Under the pieces are notes generated by a model. It had not been told where the DNA came from. It saw nothing but the letters and a program-made list of their open reading frames with translations, and searched no databases. Source: Microbacterium sp. H1-D42 (GTDB taxonomy: Bacteria; Actinomycetota; Actinomycetes; Actinomycetales; Microbacteriaceae). Taken from it: a stretch of 64,000 nt of DNA. Shown here piece after piece: positions 17,165 to 28,456 of the stretch. The stretch lies in the NCBI RefSeq assembly GCF_022637555.1, contig NZ_CP093342.1:992001-1056000 (forward strand). The letters are read 5' to 3'. Each line of letters starts with the position of its first letter. Position 1 is the stretch's first letter. The translations under genes were made by a program, and so were the position numbers.

Positions 17165-18385
17165 ATGTCATCGCCCCAGCTCGCGCTGTTCGCGCTCGCC
17201 ATCGGAGCGATCATCGGAGCCGGTACGGTGCTGCTGGTCGTCTGGGCGTATCGCGTGCGCGCGCTGGCCGAGCAGGAGACGTCCACCTCGGTGCCCGTCG
17301 GTGTCACCGAAGTGCTGCAGGGAATGGACGATCCGGCGTGCGTTATCGACGACTCCGGTCTGGTCGTGGCCACCTCGAAGAGCGCCGCGCGATTCAGCAT
17401 CCGATCCGGTGCCGTGCTCGAGAACCGCGACCTGCGCCGACTCGTGCGCGCTGTGCGCGGCGACGGCGGCAGTGAGACCGAGACGCTGCGCCTGACGGCG
17501 GGCGGGATGCTGGATCCGCGCCTCGTGTCGGCACGAGCGAGCCGGATCGGACCGCAGCTGACCCTGCTGATCATCCGCGACGTCACCGAGCGCGAGCGCC
17601 TCGACCAGATGCGCACCGATTTCGTCTCCAATACCAGCCATGAGCTGAAGACCCCTGTCGCCTCGGTGAGTCTGCTCGCAGAGGCCATCGAATCCGCTGC
17701 CGACGACCCCGACCAGGTGCGCAAGTTCGCTGCGCGCATCACGGCCGAGGCCGGCCGGCTCGGGCAGCTCACCGGCCGCATCCTCAGCCTCTCGCGGCTG
17801 CAGGCGGCAGAGAGCCTCTCGCAGAACGAGCCTGTGTCGATCGATGAGGTTGTCACGGCGTCGGTCGAGGCGCATGCCGTCCAGGCCGATTCCGCCGGGG
17901 TTGCACTCACTCGCGGCGGCGATCGCGGCGCATGGGTGCGCGGTGACGCGCAGGTGCTCATCGAGGCGGTCGGCAACCTCGTCGCCAACGCCATCGTGTA
18001 CTCGCCGAAGGGCTCCAGTGTCGGCATCGGCGTCAAGATCGACGGGGACGTCGTAGAGATCGCCGTCGCTGATCAGGGCATCGGCATCGCCGAGGCTGAC
18101 GCCGAGCGCATCTTCGAGCGCTTCTACCGCGCTGACGACGCCCGCTCGCGGCGCACAGGTGGAACCGGCCTCGGCCTGTCGATCGTCAAGCATGCCACGC
18201 AGCGTCACGGCGGCGAAGTGCGCTTGTGGTCGCGGCCCGGCCGCGGATCGACCTTCACCATCCGCCTGCCGCGGATCGATGCACCGACCGCGGGCAAGAA
18301 GCGCCCCAAGAAGAAGCCCAAGAAGAAGCGCCCCGACACGAACGCCATGACGGCGCGCGGCGCTCGAAACGGAGAGATCGCATGA
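17165..18385 (+). CDS. senX3: Phosphate-sensing histidine kinase SenX3
   Basis: A 406-residue sensor kinase with one N-terminal membrane segment (about 5-27), a PAS-like domain (about 45-135), HisKA with phospho-His in DFVSNTSHELKTPV near residue 163, and HATPase_c with N, G1 (DQGIGIAEADAERIF) and G2 (GGTGLGLSIVKH) boxes. The C-terminus carries a Lys/Pro-rich tail (KKRPKKKPKKKRP). The -10 TACGCT (17153-17158) lies six bases before the ATG. Its stop overlaps the regX3 start by 4 bp. With PhoU it controls the response to low phosphate. Confidence 0.93.
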   Translation: MSSPQLALFALAIGAIIGAGTVLLVVWAYRVRALAEQETSTSVPVGVTEVLQGMDDPACVIDDSGLVVATSKSAARFSIRSGAVLENRDLRRLVRAVRGDGGSETETLRLTAGGMLDPRLVSARASRIGPQLTLLIIRDVTERERLDQMRTDFVSNTSHELKTPVASVSLLAEAIESAADDPDQVRKFAARITAEAGRLGQLTGRILSLSRLQAAESLSQNEPVSIDEVVTASVEAHAVQADSAGVALTRGGDRGAWVRGDAQVLIEAVGNLVANAIVYSPKGSSVGIGVKIDGDVVEIAVADQGIGIAEADAERIFERFYRADDARSRRTGGTGLGLSIVKHATQRHGGEVRLWSRPGRGSTFTIRLPRIDAPTAGKKRPKKKPKKKRPDTNAMTARGARNGEIA

Positions 18386-19065
18386 CCCGGATCCTGCTCG
18401 TCGAGGATGAGCCCGACCTGGCCGACCCGCTGGCGTACCTGCTGCGGCGCGAAGGGTTCGAGGTGGAGATCGCTGAGGACGGCCCCGGTGCCCTCAGTGC
18501 GTTCCGCGCCCGCGGAGCCGACATCATCCTGCTTGACCTGATGCTGCCGGGGATGCCCGGAACCGAGGTGTGCCGCCAGGTGCGCCAGACCTCGAACGTG
18601 CCGATCATCATGCTCACGGCCAAGGACTCCGAAGTCGACATCGTGGTGGGCCTCGAGCTCGGGGCCGACGACTACATCACCAAGCCGTACTCTTCGCGCG
18701 AGCTGCTCGCCCGCATGCGGGCCGTGCTGCGCAGGGTGGGGCAGGCCGAGGCCGAGGTCGACGAGCGGGTGCTCGCAGGCGGGCGCGTCACGCTCGACAT
18801 CGACCGGCACACGGTCGCCGTTGACGGCTCCGAGATCAGCATGCCGCTGAAGGAGTTCGAGCTGCTCGAGGTGCTGATGCGCAACTCGGGCCGCGTGCTA
18901 ACGCGCGGACAGCTCATCGACCGGGTGTGGGGAAGCGACTACTTCGGCGACACCAAGACCCTTGACGTCCACATCAAGCGCATCCGCTCGCGCATCGAGG
19001 AGAACCCAGGAGATCCGGTGATGCTGGTCACCGTGCGCGGACTCGGGTACCGCTTCGAGGGTTGA
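18382..19065 (+). CDS. regX3: Response regulator RegX3
   Basis: A 227-residue OmpR-family regulator. The receiver domain has the acidic pair EDEP at residues 8-11, phospho-Asp in IILLDLMLPG near residue 52 and Lys in YITKPYSSREL. The winged helix DNA-binding domain starts near residue 130 (PLKEFELLEVL; GSDYFGDTKTLDVHIKRIR). It should bind the PHO boxes at 9326-9343 and 17065-17093. It overlaps senX3 by 4 bp, and a strong terminator ends the operon. Confidence 0.94.
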   Translation: MTRILLVEDEPDLADPLAYLLRREGFEVEIAEDGPGALSAFRARGADIILLDLMLPGMPGTEVCRQVRQTSNVPIIMLTAKDSEVDIVVGLELGADDYITKPYSSRELLARMRAVLRRVGQAEAEVDERVLAGGRVTLDIDRHTVAVDGSEISMPLKEFELLEVLMRNSGRVLTRGQLIDRVWGSDYFGDTKTLDVHIKRIRSRIEENPGDPVMLVTVRGLGYRFEG

Positions 19066-19084
19066 GAATCGCGCGCTGAACGCC

Positions 19085-19118
19085 GAAGAGGCCGGTCCCG
19101 TTCGGGACCGGCCTCTTC
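19085..19118. terminator. Bidirectional terminator after regX3
   Basis: A perfect 15-bp stem (19085-19099 with 19104-19118) with loop GTTC, followed by TGT on the plus strand. It separates the convergent regX3 and lpqE-like genes. Confidence 0.88.
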
Positions 19119-19137
19119 TGTCAGCTATGGGCGAGTA

Positions 19138-19635
19138 TCACTCGGCGGTGTCTGGCACCAGGTCGGCGTACTCGGGGAGGGTGCCGTCGAGCACCGGCAC
19201 GTCAGTCGGCTCGGCATCGCCGTCACCGGAGACGAAGAGCACCTCGACCACACCGCCGGGCTTGACGTTCAGGTCCTCGATGAGCAGCGGCTCCTCGTCA
19301 GCGCCGAGGCTGACGCGCTCGCCTGCGGGAACGCGGACGGTGAGGGTGTTGCCGGCGACATCGATGTTGATGCGGCCGCTCTTGTCGCCGTTGTTGATGA
19401 ATGCGCCGACCAGGTTGCCGGCCGAGCCGTCCTCGGTGGCGACGATGAGGGCGTTGCGCACGATGATGTCGCCACCGGTCGCGTTCACACTCACGCCGTC
19501 GGAGGGCGAGTAGGGGATGGTCGTCGACTGGTTGGTGAGGAACGTGCAGCCGGTTGTGCCGAGCGCGAGAGCCGCGCCGATGGCGACTGTGGCGATCAGA
19601 CGCGGAGCGATGGACGCAGCAGAGCGCGAGTTCAC
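19138..19635 (-). CDS. LpqE-like lipoprotein
   Basis: A 165-residue lipoprotein with signal peptide and lipobox TTGC, acylated Cys at about residue 30. The mature part has the fold pattern of LpqE/copper-chaperone-like DUF461 proteins, but without an obvious Met/His copper site. The assignment rests mainly on synteny: in mycobacteria lpqE lies divergently next to carD, followed by ispD, ispF, cysS and an RNA methyltransferase, exactly the order seen here. The start is GTG with AGGAGG upstream. Confidence 0.7.
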   Translation of the reverse strand: MNSRSAASIAPRLIATVAIGAALALGTTGCTFLTNQSTTIPYSPSDGVSVNATGGDIIVRNALIVATEDGSAGNLVGAFINNGDKSGRINIDVAGNTLTVRVPAGERVSLGADEEPLLIEDLNVKPGGVVEVLFVSGDGDAEPTDVPVLDGTLPEYADLVPDTAE

Positions 19636-19789
19636 GGATCCTCCTGAGATGCGACGGTTGTCAGCCTCCAGTCTAGTGGGTTCTGCGCCGCGCTCCGAGA
19701 CCGTTCGGGGGTGGCAGCGGTCGCTTCGGCGCGAACTCTAGTACATAACCGCTGTGGTATCCTGGAGATTGCCGAAAGGACACGTTTTT

Positions 19790-20272
19790 ATGCTTTTTGA
19801 GGTTGGCGAAACCGTCGTCTATCCGCACCACGGAGCCGCGACGATCATCGAGGTCAAGGACCGCGTGATCAAGGGCGAGACGAAGAAGTATCTGAAGCTC
19901 AATGTCACGCAGGGCGACCTGATCATCGAGGTTCCCGCAGAGAACGTCGACCTGGTCGGCGTGCGCGATGTGATCGGCCAGGAGGGACTCGACCACGTGT
20001 TCGAGGTGCTGCGCGCCCCGTTCACCGAGGAGCCCACGAACTGGTCGCGCCGCTACAAGGCGAACCTGGAGAAGCTGGCGTCGGGGGACGTCATCAAGGT
20101 GAGCGAGGTCGTGCGCGACCTGTGGCGCCGAGACCAGGATCGCGGCCTGTCCGCGGGTGAGAAGCGGATGCTGGCGAAGGCTCGCCAGATCCTCGTCTCC
20201 GAGCTCGCGCTCGCTGAGAAGACCGACGAGGACAAGGCCGGCGAGCTGCTCGATCAGGTGCTCGCCTCCTGA
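19790..20272 (+). CDS. carD: RNA polymerase-binding transcription regulator CarD
   Basis: A 160-residue CarD/CdnL protein. The N-terminal Tudor-like RNAP-interacting domain begins [19 protein letters not shown] and contains the beta-subunit contact region; the C-terminal helical DNA-binding domain (about 75-160) includes the NWSRRYKAN stretch with the Trp that wedges into the -10 minor groove. CarD stabilises open complexes, notably at rRNA promoters such as those at 61596-61707. The ATG at 19790 has GAAAGG upstream. A -10-like TATCCT lies at 19757-19762. Confidence 0.96.
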   Translation: MLFEVGETVVYPHHGAATIIEVKDRVIKGETKKYLKLNVTQGDLIIEVPAENVDLVGVRDVIGQEGLDHVFEVLRAPFTEEPTNWSRRYKANLEKLASGDVIKVSEVVRDLWRRDQDRGLSAGEKRMLAKARQILVSELALAEKTDEDKAGELLDQVLAS

Positions 20273-20294
20273 TCGCGAGATCGACCGGAGTCTG

Positions 20295-20327
20295 AAGAGG
20301 GCGGATGCTGACAGCATCCGCCCTCTT
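20295..20327 (+). terminator. Terminator between carD and ispDF
   Basis: A 15-bp stem (20295-20309 with 20313-20327) closed by a 3-nt loop lies 23 bp after the carD stop codon; only a short TT(TCG) tail follows. Confidence 0.8.
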
Positions 20328-20366
20328 TCGCGTCTGCGCCGAGGAGGCGACGGGTAACGTGTGAGC

Positions 20367-21551
20367 GTGACTGTGCTTCCCGCTTCCCGCACCGCGATCG
20401 TCATCGTCGCGGCCGGGTCCGGCACCCGGCTTGGCGCCGAAGGACCCAAGGCGCTCGTCGATGTCGATGGCCGATCGATCCTGCGCCATGCGCTCGACGG
20501 CGTGTTCGCCGCGCACCGGATGCAGGTGGTCGTCGTGGCGCCCGCCGGCTTCGAAGACCGTGCCGAGAGCGATCTGCTGGCCGCGGCCGGCGATCATGCC
20601 GAGCTGGGATCAGTCGTGGTCGGCGGTGCCACCAGGCAGGAGTCCGTCGCCGCTGGACTGCGCGCGCTGGCGCCTGAAGTCGAGATCGTCCTCGTGCACG
20701 ACGCCGCGCGGGCGCTGACGCCCTCCGCGCTCATCGATGCCGTCGCAGAGCAGGTGTCAGATGCCGGCATCATCCCCGCACTGCCTGTCATCGACACGCT
20801 CAAGCAGGTCGACGGAGACGACATCGTGGGCGGCGTCGACCGATCGGTGCTCGCGGCAGCGCAGACACCGCAGGGTTTCCCACGGCGCGAGCTGCAGGCA
20901 GCCTACGCACGAGCCGCTGCCGACGGAGTCGACTACACAGATGACGCCGCGCTGTTCGCAGCCGACGGTGGCGGCGTGCGCCACATCGGCGGCGCCGCCC
21001 GCGCGTTCAAGATCACCACACCCGCCGACTTGGAGAGAGCTCGGATGCTGCTCGCTGATGTTCCCGCGATTCCGCCGCTGCCCCGCGTCGGCGTCGGCAC
21101 CGATGTGCACGCCTTCGGCGGGGAGGGCACGCTCTGGCTCGCCGGGCTGGAGTGGCCGGGAGAGCAGCCGCTGTCCGGGCACTCCGATGGGGACGCCGTC
21201 GCGCACGCGATGGTCGACGCCCTGCTGGGAGCAGCGGGGCTCGGCGACATCGGCCAGCATTTCGGCACCGCGCACCCCGAGTACGCCGGCGCGCACGCCG
21301 ATGTCTTCCTCGCCCGCACAGCAGAGCTGCTCGCCGAGGCCGGCTTCGCGATCGGCAACGTGTCGGTGCAGTTCCAGGGCAACCGTCCGCGCTTCAGTGC
21401 TCGTCGCTCGGAGGCGGAGACCGTGCTGTCGGACGCCCTGGGGGGAGCCCCGGTCAGCGTCGCGGCGACCACCACGGATGGGCTGGGCTTCACCGGCCGG
21501 GGGGAGGGCATCGCGGTCACTGCGGTCGCGCTGGTGATCCCACAGGTGTGA
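20367..21551 (+). CDS. ispDF: Bifunctional IspD/IspF (MEP isoprenoid pathway)
   Basis: A 394-residue fusion of 2-C-methyl-D-erythritol 4-phosphate cytidylyltransferase (IspD, about 1-225; nucleotide loop [17 protein letters not shown]) and 2-C-methyl-D-erythritol 2,4-cyclodiphosphate synthase (IspF, about 230-390; metal-binding GTDVHAF and [12 protein letters not shown]). It performs two non-adjacent steps of isoprenoid synthesis. GTG 20367 is chosen over GTG 20361 because the -10 TAACGT (20355-20360) ends six bases before it, consistent with leaderless genes nearby. Mycobacteria carry these as two genes. Confidence 0.93.
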   Translation: MTVLPASRTAIVIVAAGSGTRLGAEGPKALVDVDGRSILRHALDGVFAAHRMQVVVVAPAGFEDRAESDLLAAAGDHAELGSVVVGGATRQESVAAGLRALAPEVEIVLVHDAARALTPSALIDAVAEQVSDAGIIPALPVIDTLKQVDGDDIVGGVDRSVLAAAQTPQGFPRRELQAAYARAAADGVDYTDDAALFAADGGGVRHIGGAARAFKITTPADLERARMLLADVPAIPPLPRVGVGTDVHAFGGEGTLWLAGLEWPGEQPLSGHSDGDAVAHAMVDALLGAAGLGDIGQHFGTAHPEYAGAHADVFLARTAELLAEAGFAIGNVSVQFQGNRPRFSARRSEAETVLSDALGGAPVSVAATTTDGLGFTGRGEGIAVTAVALVIPQV

Positions 21552-21578
21552 CGGCATGCGCCCCGGTACGCTAGGGAG

Positions 21579-22988
21579 GTGACTCTCCGCCTCCACGACA
21601 CCCGCGCACAGCAGCTGCGCGACTTCGTACCGCTCGATCCCTCGAACGTGACGATGTACGTGTGTGGACCCACGGTGCAGTCCGGTCCGCACATCGGGCA
21701 CGTGCGCGCGGCGCTGAGCTTCGACCTGCTGCGCCGCTGGCTGACGCACCGCTACGGGCGCGTCACGTTCGTGCGCAACGTCACCGACATCGACGACAAG
21801 GTGCTCGTGAACGCCACGGAGACCGAGCCGTGGTGGGCGCTGGCGTACCGCATAGAGATGGAGTTCTCGCAGGCGTATGCCGCGATCGGCATCCTCGCTC
21901 CCACCTACGAGCCGCGTGCCACCGGATTCGTCCCGCAGATGCACGAGCTGATCGCCCGGCTCATCGAGCGCGGCCACGCCTATCCGGCCCCCGATGGCTC
22001 TGGTGACGTCTACTTCGACGTGCGCTCCTGGCCCGCCTACGGCGAGCTGACCCGCCAGTCCGTCGACGCCATGGAGGCTGCGGCAGACGCCGATCCCCGC
22101 GGCAAGCGCAACCCGCAGGACTTCGCGCTGTGGAAGGGTGCGAAGGGCGAAGAGCAGTCGGATGCCACGTGGGTCTCGCCCTGGGGTGCCGGGCGCCCCG
22201 GCTGGCACATCGAGTGCTCGGCGATGGCACGCCGCTACCTCGGTCCGGAGTTCGACATCCACGGGGGCGGCCTCGACCTGCGCTTCCCCCACCACGAGAA
22301 CGAGCTCGCGCAGTCGACCGCGGCCGGAGACGACTTCGCCCGCTACTGGGTGCACAACGGACTGGTGACCGTCGGCGGGCAGAAGATGTCGAAGTCGCTG
22401 GGCAATTTCACCCTGGCATCCGACGTGCTCGCGCAACATGACCCTCTCGTGGTGCGCTACGCGCTCGCCGCCGCGCACTACCGCTCGAGTCTCGATCTGT
22501 CTGACTCCTCGTGGGCGGAGGCGGAGGCAGCGCTGGAGCGCATCCGCACGTTCCTGCAGCGTGCCGCGCGCGGCACGGGCAGCGATGACATCATCCCCGC
22601 AGCGGTTCCGGATGCGTTCGCCGCAGCCATGGACGACGACCTGGGCGTGCCCCAGGCCCTCGCGATCGTGCACGAGGCGGTGCGCGCCGGCAACGGCGCG
22701 CTTGACCGGGGCGACGTGGGTGCTGCCAACGCCGCCGCACAATCGGTCGCGGCCATGACGGACATCCTCGGCATCAATCCGCTGTCATCGCAGTGGAGCA
22801 GCGCATCGGGTGACGGCGCCACAGCATCCGCCCTCGACACGCTCGTGCAGACGATGATCACGCAGCGCGCCCAGGCGCGCGCCGACAAGGACTGGGCCGC
22901 CGCTGATCGCATCCGCGATGCGATCAGCGCGGCAGGAATCATTCTGGAGGACACTCCGGACGGAACACATTGGAGTATCGATGACTAA
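21579..22988 (+). CDS. cysS: Cysteinyl-tRNA synthetase
   Basis: A 469-residue class I aminoacyl-tRNA synthetase charging tRNA-Cys. Visible are the zinc Cys and HIGH motif in [18 protein letters not shown] (about 27-45), the zinc ligands in [10 protein letters not shown], and KMSKS in [12 protein letters not shown]. The GTG start is preceded by -10 TACGCT (21567-21572) six bases upstream. It overlaps the next gene by 8 bp. It belongs to the conserved carD-ispDF-cysS-rlmB block. Confidence 0.95.
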   Translation: MTLRLHDTRAQQLRDFVPLDPSNVTMYVCGPTVQSGPHIGHVRAALSFDLLRRWLTHRYGRVTFVRNVTDIDDKVLVNATETEPWWALAYRIEMEFSQAYAAIGILAPTYEPRATGFVPQMHELIARLIERGHAYPAPDGSGDVYFDVRSWPAYGELTRQSVDAMEAAADADPRGKRNPQDFALWKGAKGEEQSDATWVSPWGAGRPGWHIECSAMARRYLGPEFDIHGGGLDLRFPHHENELAQSTAAGDDFARYWVHNGLVTVGGQKMSKSLGNFTLASDVLAQHDPLVVRYALAAAHYRSSLDLSDSSWAEAEAALERIRTFLQRAARGTGSDDIIPAAVPDAFAAAMDDDLGVPQALAIVHEAVRAGNGALDRGDVGAANAAAQSVAAMTDILGINPLSSQWSSASGDGATASALDTLVQTMITQRAQARADKDWAAADRIRDAISAAGIILEDTPDGTHWSIDD

Positions 22989-23991
22989 GCCTGGACGCCC
23001 CGGAGCGGGCAACAGCAAGAAGAAGGGCGCCACCAAGGGCACCGGCGGCAACGGCCGCAAGTCGCTCGAGGGCAGGGGCCCGACCCCGAAGGCCGAGGAT
23101 CGCAGCTGGCACGTCGCCGGCAAGCGCAAGGCCGCTCAGGAGCGGTTCGCCGCGGCTGGCGGCAAGGGGCGTCCTGGTGGCTCGAGCGGTCGCGGCGGTC
23201 AGGGGTCCAACCCGAACCGTGCGGGACGCTCGAAGGCCACCGACGACACCGAGACCGTCACCGGTCGCAATTCGGTGCTCGAGGCGCTGCGCACGAAGAT
23301 CCCGGCGACGGCGTTCTACATCGCCCAGCGCGTCGAGATGGACGACCGCGTCAAGGAGATGCTCTCGATCACGCGGCACCGCGAGATTCCCATGCTCGAG
23401 GTGACTCGTCAGGAACTCGATCGCATGGCCGGCTTCGACGGCGTGCACCAGGGCGTGGCGCTGAAGGTGCCGCCGTACGAGTACGCGCACCCGCAGGATC
23501 TGCTCGAGCAGGTGATCGACCGCGGTGAGACCCCGCTGTTCATCGCGCTTGACGGCATCACCGACCCGCGCAACCTCGGCGCGATCATCCGCTCCACTGC
23601 CGCCTTCGGCGGACACGGCATCATCCTGCCGCAGCGCCGCTCGGCGAGCGTGAACTCCGCTGCCTGGAAGACCAGTGCCGGTGCTGCCGCACGCCTGCCC
23701 GTCGCGCTCGCCGCGAACCTGACCTCGCAGCTCAAGGAGTTCAAGAAGCAGGGCGTGTTCGTGCTGGGCATGGACGGCGGGGGAGACGTCGAGCTGCCGA
23801 ACCTGCAGCTTGCCGACCGCCCTGTGGTGATCGTCATCGGGTCGGAGGGCAAGGGCCTCTCGCGACTGGTCGCCGAGACCTGCGACCAGATCGTGTCGAT
23901 CCCGATCTCGGCGGCGACCGAATCGCTGAACGCCGGCATCGCAGCATCCGTTGCGCTGTACCAGGTGTCGACCATGCGCGCCGCGGAATAA
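22981..23991 (+). CDS. rlmB: TrmH-family 23S rRNA (guanosine-2'-O-)-methyltransferase RlmB
   Basis: A 336-residue SPOUT methyltransferase. A basic, Gly/Lys-rich disordered region fills residues 1-90, the L30e-like substrate-binding domain follows ([13 protein letters not shown]), and the SPOUT domain has N in [16 protein letters not shown] and the knot motifs [12 protein letters not shown] and [16 protein letters not shown]. It probably methylates G2251 of 23S rRNA. The ATG overlaps the end of cysS by 8 bp. Confidence 0.92.
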   Translation: MTKPGRPGAGNSKKKGATKGTGGNGRKSLEGRGPTPKAEDRSWHVAGKRKAAQERFAAAGGKGRPGGSSGRGGQGSNPNRAGRSKATDDTETVTGRNSVLEALRTKIPATAFYIAQRVEMDDRVKEMLSITRHREIPMLEVTRQELDRMAGFDGVHQGVALKVPPYEYAHPQDLLEQVIDRGETPLFIALDGITDPRNLGAIIRSTAAFGGHGIILPQRRSASVNSAAWKTSAGAAARLPVALAANLTSQLKEFKKQGVFVLGMDGGGDVELPNLQLADRPVVIVIGSEGKGLSRLVAETCDQIVSIPISAATESLNAGIAASVALYQVSTMRAAE

Positions 23992-24048
23992 GTCTCACCT
24001 GATCGCGACTTGTATCCGGTGTACCTGAACGCATCGGAAGGAATCTGC

Positions 24049-24690
24049 ATGTCTCGCATCGTCGTCATCGGAGGAACCGGCTACGCCGGATCGCACATCG
24101 TCCGTGAGGCGGTGAGCCGCGGGCACGAGGTCGTCTCGATCGCCCGATCGACGCCGGATGCGCCGATCGACGGTGTGCGGTACGTGCAGGGCTCGGCGCT
24201 CGACATCGGTGCGCTCGGCGACGTCTTCGACGGCGCGGATGCTGTCATCTCGGCCATCTCGCCGCGCGGCGACATGGCCGATGTGGCACTGGAGGCGCTG
24301 CGCAACGTAGCGGCGAAGCTGACCGGCACGACCACGCGTCTCGGTGTCGTCGGAGGGGCAGGCGGAAGCCTGTCAGCACCCGGCGGTCCTCGCCTGTTCG
24401 ACCTCGATTTTCCCGCGGAGTACAAGCACGAGGCGCAGGTGGGAATCGACTCACTCGCGCTGCTGGAAGACGCGCACGAGCAGCTCGACTGGTTCTTCAT
24501 CCACCCGGCTGAGGTATTCGGCCCGTGGGCCGAGGGAGAGCGCACCGGCAGCTACCGCGACGGCGGGGACGTCGTCGTGCGGGACTCCGACGGCAACTCG
24601 ACCATCTCCGGTGGCGACTTCGCTCTCGCGATCGTCGACGAGATCGAGACGCCGAAGCACCGACGTCAGCGGTTCACCGTCGGATACTGA
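24049..24690 (+). CDS. NAD(P)H-binding protein of the SDR/NmrA-like group
   Basis: A 213-residue Rossmann protein with the dinucleotide motif GGTGYAGSHI at residues 8-17, resembling YwnB/YesF-type NAD(P)-binding proteins of the atypical SDR family. It lacks an obvious YxxxK catalytic pair, so a regulatory or anthranilate-type reductase role cannot be chosen. The start follows GGAAGGA. Its stop is 22 bp from the convergent DUF4032 gene. Confidence 0.8.
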   Translation: MSRIVVIGGTGYAGSHIVREAVSRGHEVVSIARSTPDAPIDGVRYVQGSALDIGALGDVFDGADAVISAISPRGDMADVALEALRNVAAKLTGTTTRLGVVGGAGGSLSAPGGPRLFDLDFPAEYKHEAQVGIDSLALLEDAHEQLDWFFIHPAEVFGPWAEGERTGSYRDGGDVVVRDSDGNSTISGGDFALAIVDEIETPKHRRQRFTVGY

Positions 24691-24712
24691 CGCCTAAGCC
24701 ACAGCGGGACTT

Positions 24713-26020
24713 TCAGACCAGGTCGCGCCAGTCGATCGCAGCCGTGTCATCCGACACTGGGACGGTTCCGGTGACCACCGGCAGTCCCATGGTCTCGGTC
24801 TGCGGCCCCATGATCGTGGCCTCGTCGCGTCGATGCCGCAGCACCTCGTTGATGTAGCTGGTGAGCACCTCGGCCAGCGGAACGGAGCCTCCCTGGGCCT
24901 GTGAGAGGTACCAGCGGTGCTCGAGTACCTGGTGGTACACCTCGGCCGGCTCCAGCTTGGCGCGCAGGTCGTAGGGGATGGCCCGCACGACGGGCTCGAA
25001 CACGCGGGTGAGCCATTCGTGCGCGTACATCGCCTCGTCGGCCAGCTCCTTCTTCGAGCGCACCCGGAACTCGTCGAGGTCGTTGAGCAGTCGCCTGGCC
25101 TGGTTCTCCTCGACGTCGAGCCCCGTGAGCCTGATGAGGCGTCGCTGATGGTGCCCGGCGTCCACGACCTTCGGCTGAATCCGCACTGCAGTGCCGTCCG
25201 AGGTCGTCACGATCGACATCTCGTCGATGTCGAAGCCGAGTGCATTCAGCTTCTCGACGCGTTCGGTGATGCGCCAGGTCTCATCGGTCGAGAACGACTC
25301 CTCGTCGGTGAGTGCCGCCCACAGCGCGCGGTAGGACGAGACGATCCCGTCGGCGATCTCGAGCGCGTCCACTCCGCGTTCCAGTCGTCCACCTGCGGCG
25401 AGGTCCATGATCTCACCGGCGACGTTCGTGCGCGCCAGGTCGAGATCGTAGGCGCGCTGCCCGTCGGTCAGGCCCTCCTCGTGCAGCTCGCCGGTCTCAG
25501 CATCCACCAGGTACGCCGCGAAGGCGCCGGCGTCGCGACGGAACAGCGTGTTCGAGAGCGAGACGTCACCCCAGTAGAAGCCCACGTTGTGCAGACGCAC
25601 GAGCAGCAGGGCGAGGGCGTCGACCAGGCGGGTGGCCGTATCGGGTCGAAGCATCTGCGTGAACAGCGCCCGGTAGGGCATCGAGAAGCGCAGGTGCGAA
25701 GTGACCAGCGCGGCCGGAAGCGGCTTGCCATCAGCATCCACCCGCCCGGCGATGACGGCGACGCGACTCACGCATGGCACGTCGAGCTTCGCGAGGCTGC
25801 CCAGCATCTCGTACTCGCGCTGTGCCATCTCGGCCGTCGTCTCCTTGACGGCGACGACCTTGCCCGACAGATCCGCGAAGCGAACCAGGTGACGGGACAG
25901 TCCCTTGGGGAGTGAGACGATGTGCTCGGACGGCCACTTGCCAAGCGGAGTCGACCAGGGCAGCGACAGCAGCCCAGGGTCGATCTCGCTCGCGGTGATC
26001 CGCAGTGACGCCTGCTTCAT
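24713..26020 (-). CDS. DUF4032 protein with kinase-like N-terminal domain
   Basis: A 435-residue protein. Residues about 40-200 look like a lipopolysaccharide-kinase/eukaryotic-like kinase fold: VVAVKETTAEMAQREYEML holds the Lys-Glu pair, and LHNVGFYWGDVSLSNTLF resembles the catalytic loop with HxD replaced by YWGDxxxxN, followed by YLVDAETGEL as the metal-binding Asp. The C-terminal DUF4032 domain (about 225-400) is widespread in actinobacteria. A start with GGAGAAGG just upstream supports the ATG. Substrate unknown; it may be a small-molecule kinase. Confidence 0.8.
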   Translation of the reverse strand: MKQASLRITASEIDPGLLSLPWSTPLGKWPSEHIVSLPKGLSRHLVRFADLSGKVVAVKETTAEMAQREYEMLGSLAKLDVPCVSRVAVIAGRVDADGKPLPAALVTSHLRFSMPYRALFTQMLRPDTATRLVDALALLLVRLHNVGFYWGDVSLSNTLFRRDAGAFAAYLVDAETGELHEEGLTDGQRAYDLDLARTNVAGEIMDLAAGGRLERGVDALEIADGIVSSYRALWAALTDEESFSTDETWRITERVEKLNALGFDIDEMSIVTTSDGTAVRIQPKVVDAGHHQRRLIRLTGLDVEENQARRLLNDLDEFRVRSKKELADEAMYAHEWLTRVFEPVVRAIPYDLRAKLEPAEVYHQVLEHRWYLSQAQGGSVPLAEVLTSYINEVLRHRRDEATIMGPQTETMGLPVVTGTVPVSDDTAAIDWRDLV

Positions 26021-26069
26021 GCCTTCTCCGATGTCCTCATCGCCGTCCGGGCTTTCGCCGGAAACACAA

Positions 26070-26103
26070 CGGCGCGGGCGACCGTGAAGGTCGACCCGCG
26101 CCG
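26070..26103 (-). terminator. Terminator downstream of ugpC
   Basis: A 14-bp GC-rich hairpin with one bulged base (26070-26083 against 26089-26103) lies 15 bp after the ugpC stop codon. Confidence 0.65.
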
Positions 26104-26117
26104 TCGAGTGTCGAATG

Positions 26118-27221
<1,104 letters not shown>

Positions 27222-27435
27222 TGCATTTCTCCTTCACCGGCAGGTACGTGCCGGACGATCCGTTGTGATGGAAGCGGCGGGGTCCACCCACCGTGACCCG
27301 CCATCGGGTCGTGAACAGTATTGCACGCGCCGGCGCATCTGGGTATTTCCCAGACTGCCTCGTTAACATCGAAACCGGTGCCGCAGTCTCCGCGGCCGCG
27401 GGATCACCCGTCCCACCCGATCTTCAAGAGGAACG

Positions 27436-28407
27436 ATGTCGAGCGACGAAACGCCGAACGTCCCCACCACTCGCAACTCGCGCGACGTGGTGCGGCAGAA
27501 AGCACAGCAGGTGCAGGCTCAGCAGTCCAGAGCCCGCGTCATGCGCCGACTCATCATCGGCCTGGTCGCGATCGTCGCCGTCGGATCGATCGGCGCAGCC
27601 GTCGCCTACGCTGTCGGATCATCGATATCGCAGCCCACGCTCAGCCCTAAGGGGATGGCCGGCGACGGCGTGACCGTCGACGACGTGACCATGGCCGCCG
27701 CCACCGGAACCACTCCGAGCCCTGTGCCCTCAGCCTCTGATGCCCCGGCATCGTCGACGCCGACGCCTGATCCGACCGCCACGGCGACCAAGCCCACCGA
27801 GGTTCACGTCTACGTCGACTACCTGTCGGCAGGCGCCTCGGAGTTCGAGCGCGCGAACGCGCGCCAGCTCGCCACCTGGATCGGGGAAGGCGCAGTCACC
27901 GTCACGTACCACCCGGTGGCGCTGCTGACGGCCAGCTCGAACGGCACGAAGTACTCGCTGCGGGCCGCATCCGCTGCGGCGTGCGTCGCGACCTACTCCC
28001 AGGACCAGTTCTACGACTACAACCACGAACTGCTCACCGATCAGCCCGAGATCGACAGCGATGGCCGCACCAATGTGCAGCTGGCGGATCTCGCGGTGGC
28101 CGTCGGCGTCGAGAACGCCAAGACGGTGCGCGATTGCATCGAGGGGCAGAACTTCGTGAAGTGGGCGAAGGATGCCACGGCGCGCGCTCTTGAGGGCCCG
28201 CTGCCTGGATCGAAGGACCTCAAGCTCAACAACGAGGCACTCGTCGTCGTCGAGGGCAAGCCCTACGTCGGGGCCATGGACGACCCGGCTGAGTTCTCGC
28301 AGTTCGTGCTCACGACGGCGAGCGACGAGTACTTCGGTGCGACCCAGCCCACGCCGACGCCCACGCCGGTACCGATTCAGACGGTTACTCCCGCACCCAA
28401 GTCTTGA
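27436..28407 (+). CDS. Membrane-anchored DsbA-like thioredoxin-fold protein lacking CxxC
   Basis: A 323-residue protein: basic cytoplasmic N-terminus, one membrane helix (about 37-60), a Ser/Pro/Thr-rich linker (about 90-117), and an extracellular DsbA-like domain. Where DsbA-type homologues have DY-x-CPxC, this one reads VDYLSAGASEFE, so residues 131-134 (SAGA) replace the redox pair. Only two Cys remain in the domain (ACVATYS and VRDCIEG). A disulfide oxidoreductase role is therefore unlikely; a chaperone or binding role is possible. The C-terminus ends in a PTPTPTPVP tail. It precedes tRNA-Thr. Confidence 0.8.
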   Translation: MSSDETPNVPTTRNSRDVVRQKAQQVQAQQSRARVMRRLIIGLVAIVAVGSIGAAVAYAVGSSISQPTLSPKGMAGDGVTVDDVTMAAATGTTPSPVPSASDAPASSTPTPDPTATATKPTEVHVYVDYLSAGASEFERANARQLATWIGEGAVTVTYHPVALLTASSNGTKYSLRAASAAACVATYSQDQFYDYNHELLTDQPEIDSDGRTNVQLADLAVAVGVENAKTVRDCIEGQNFVKWAKDATARALEGPLPGSKDLKLNNEALVVVEGKPYVGAMDDPAEFSQFVLTTASDEYFGATQPTPTPTPVPIQTVTPAPKS

Positions 28408-28456
28408 GACGCGGTGCAGGATGCCGTCCGGCCGTCGCTATGCTTGATGACGGTCC

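Noticed and set aside
20757..22742. 661-codon minus-strand frame across ispDF and cysS
   Set aside because: It lies antisense to two intact enzymes and joins unrelated stretches.
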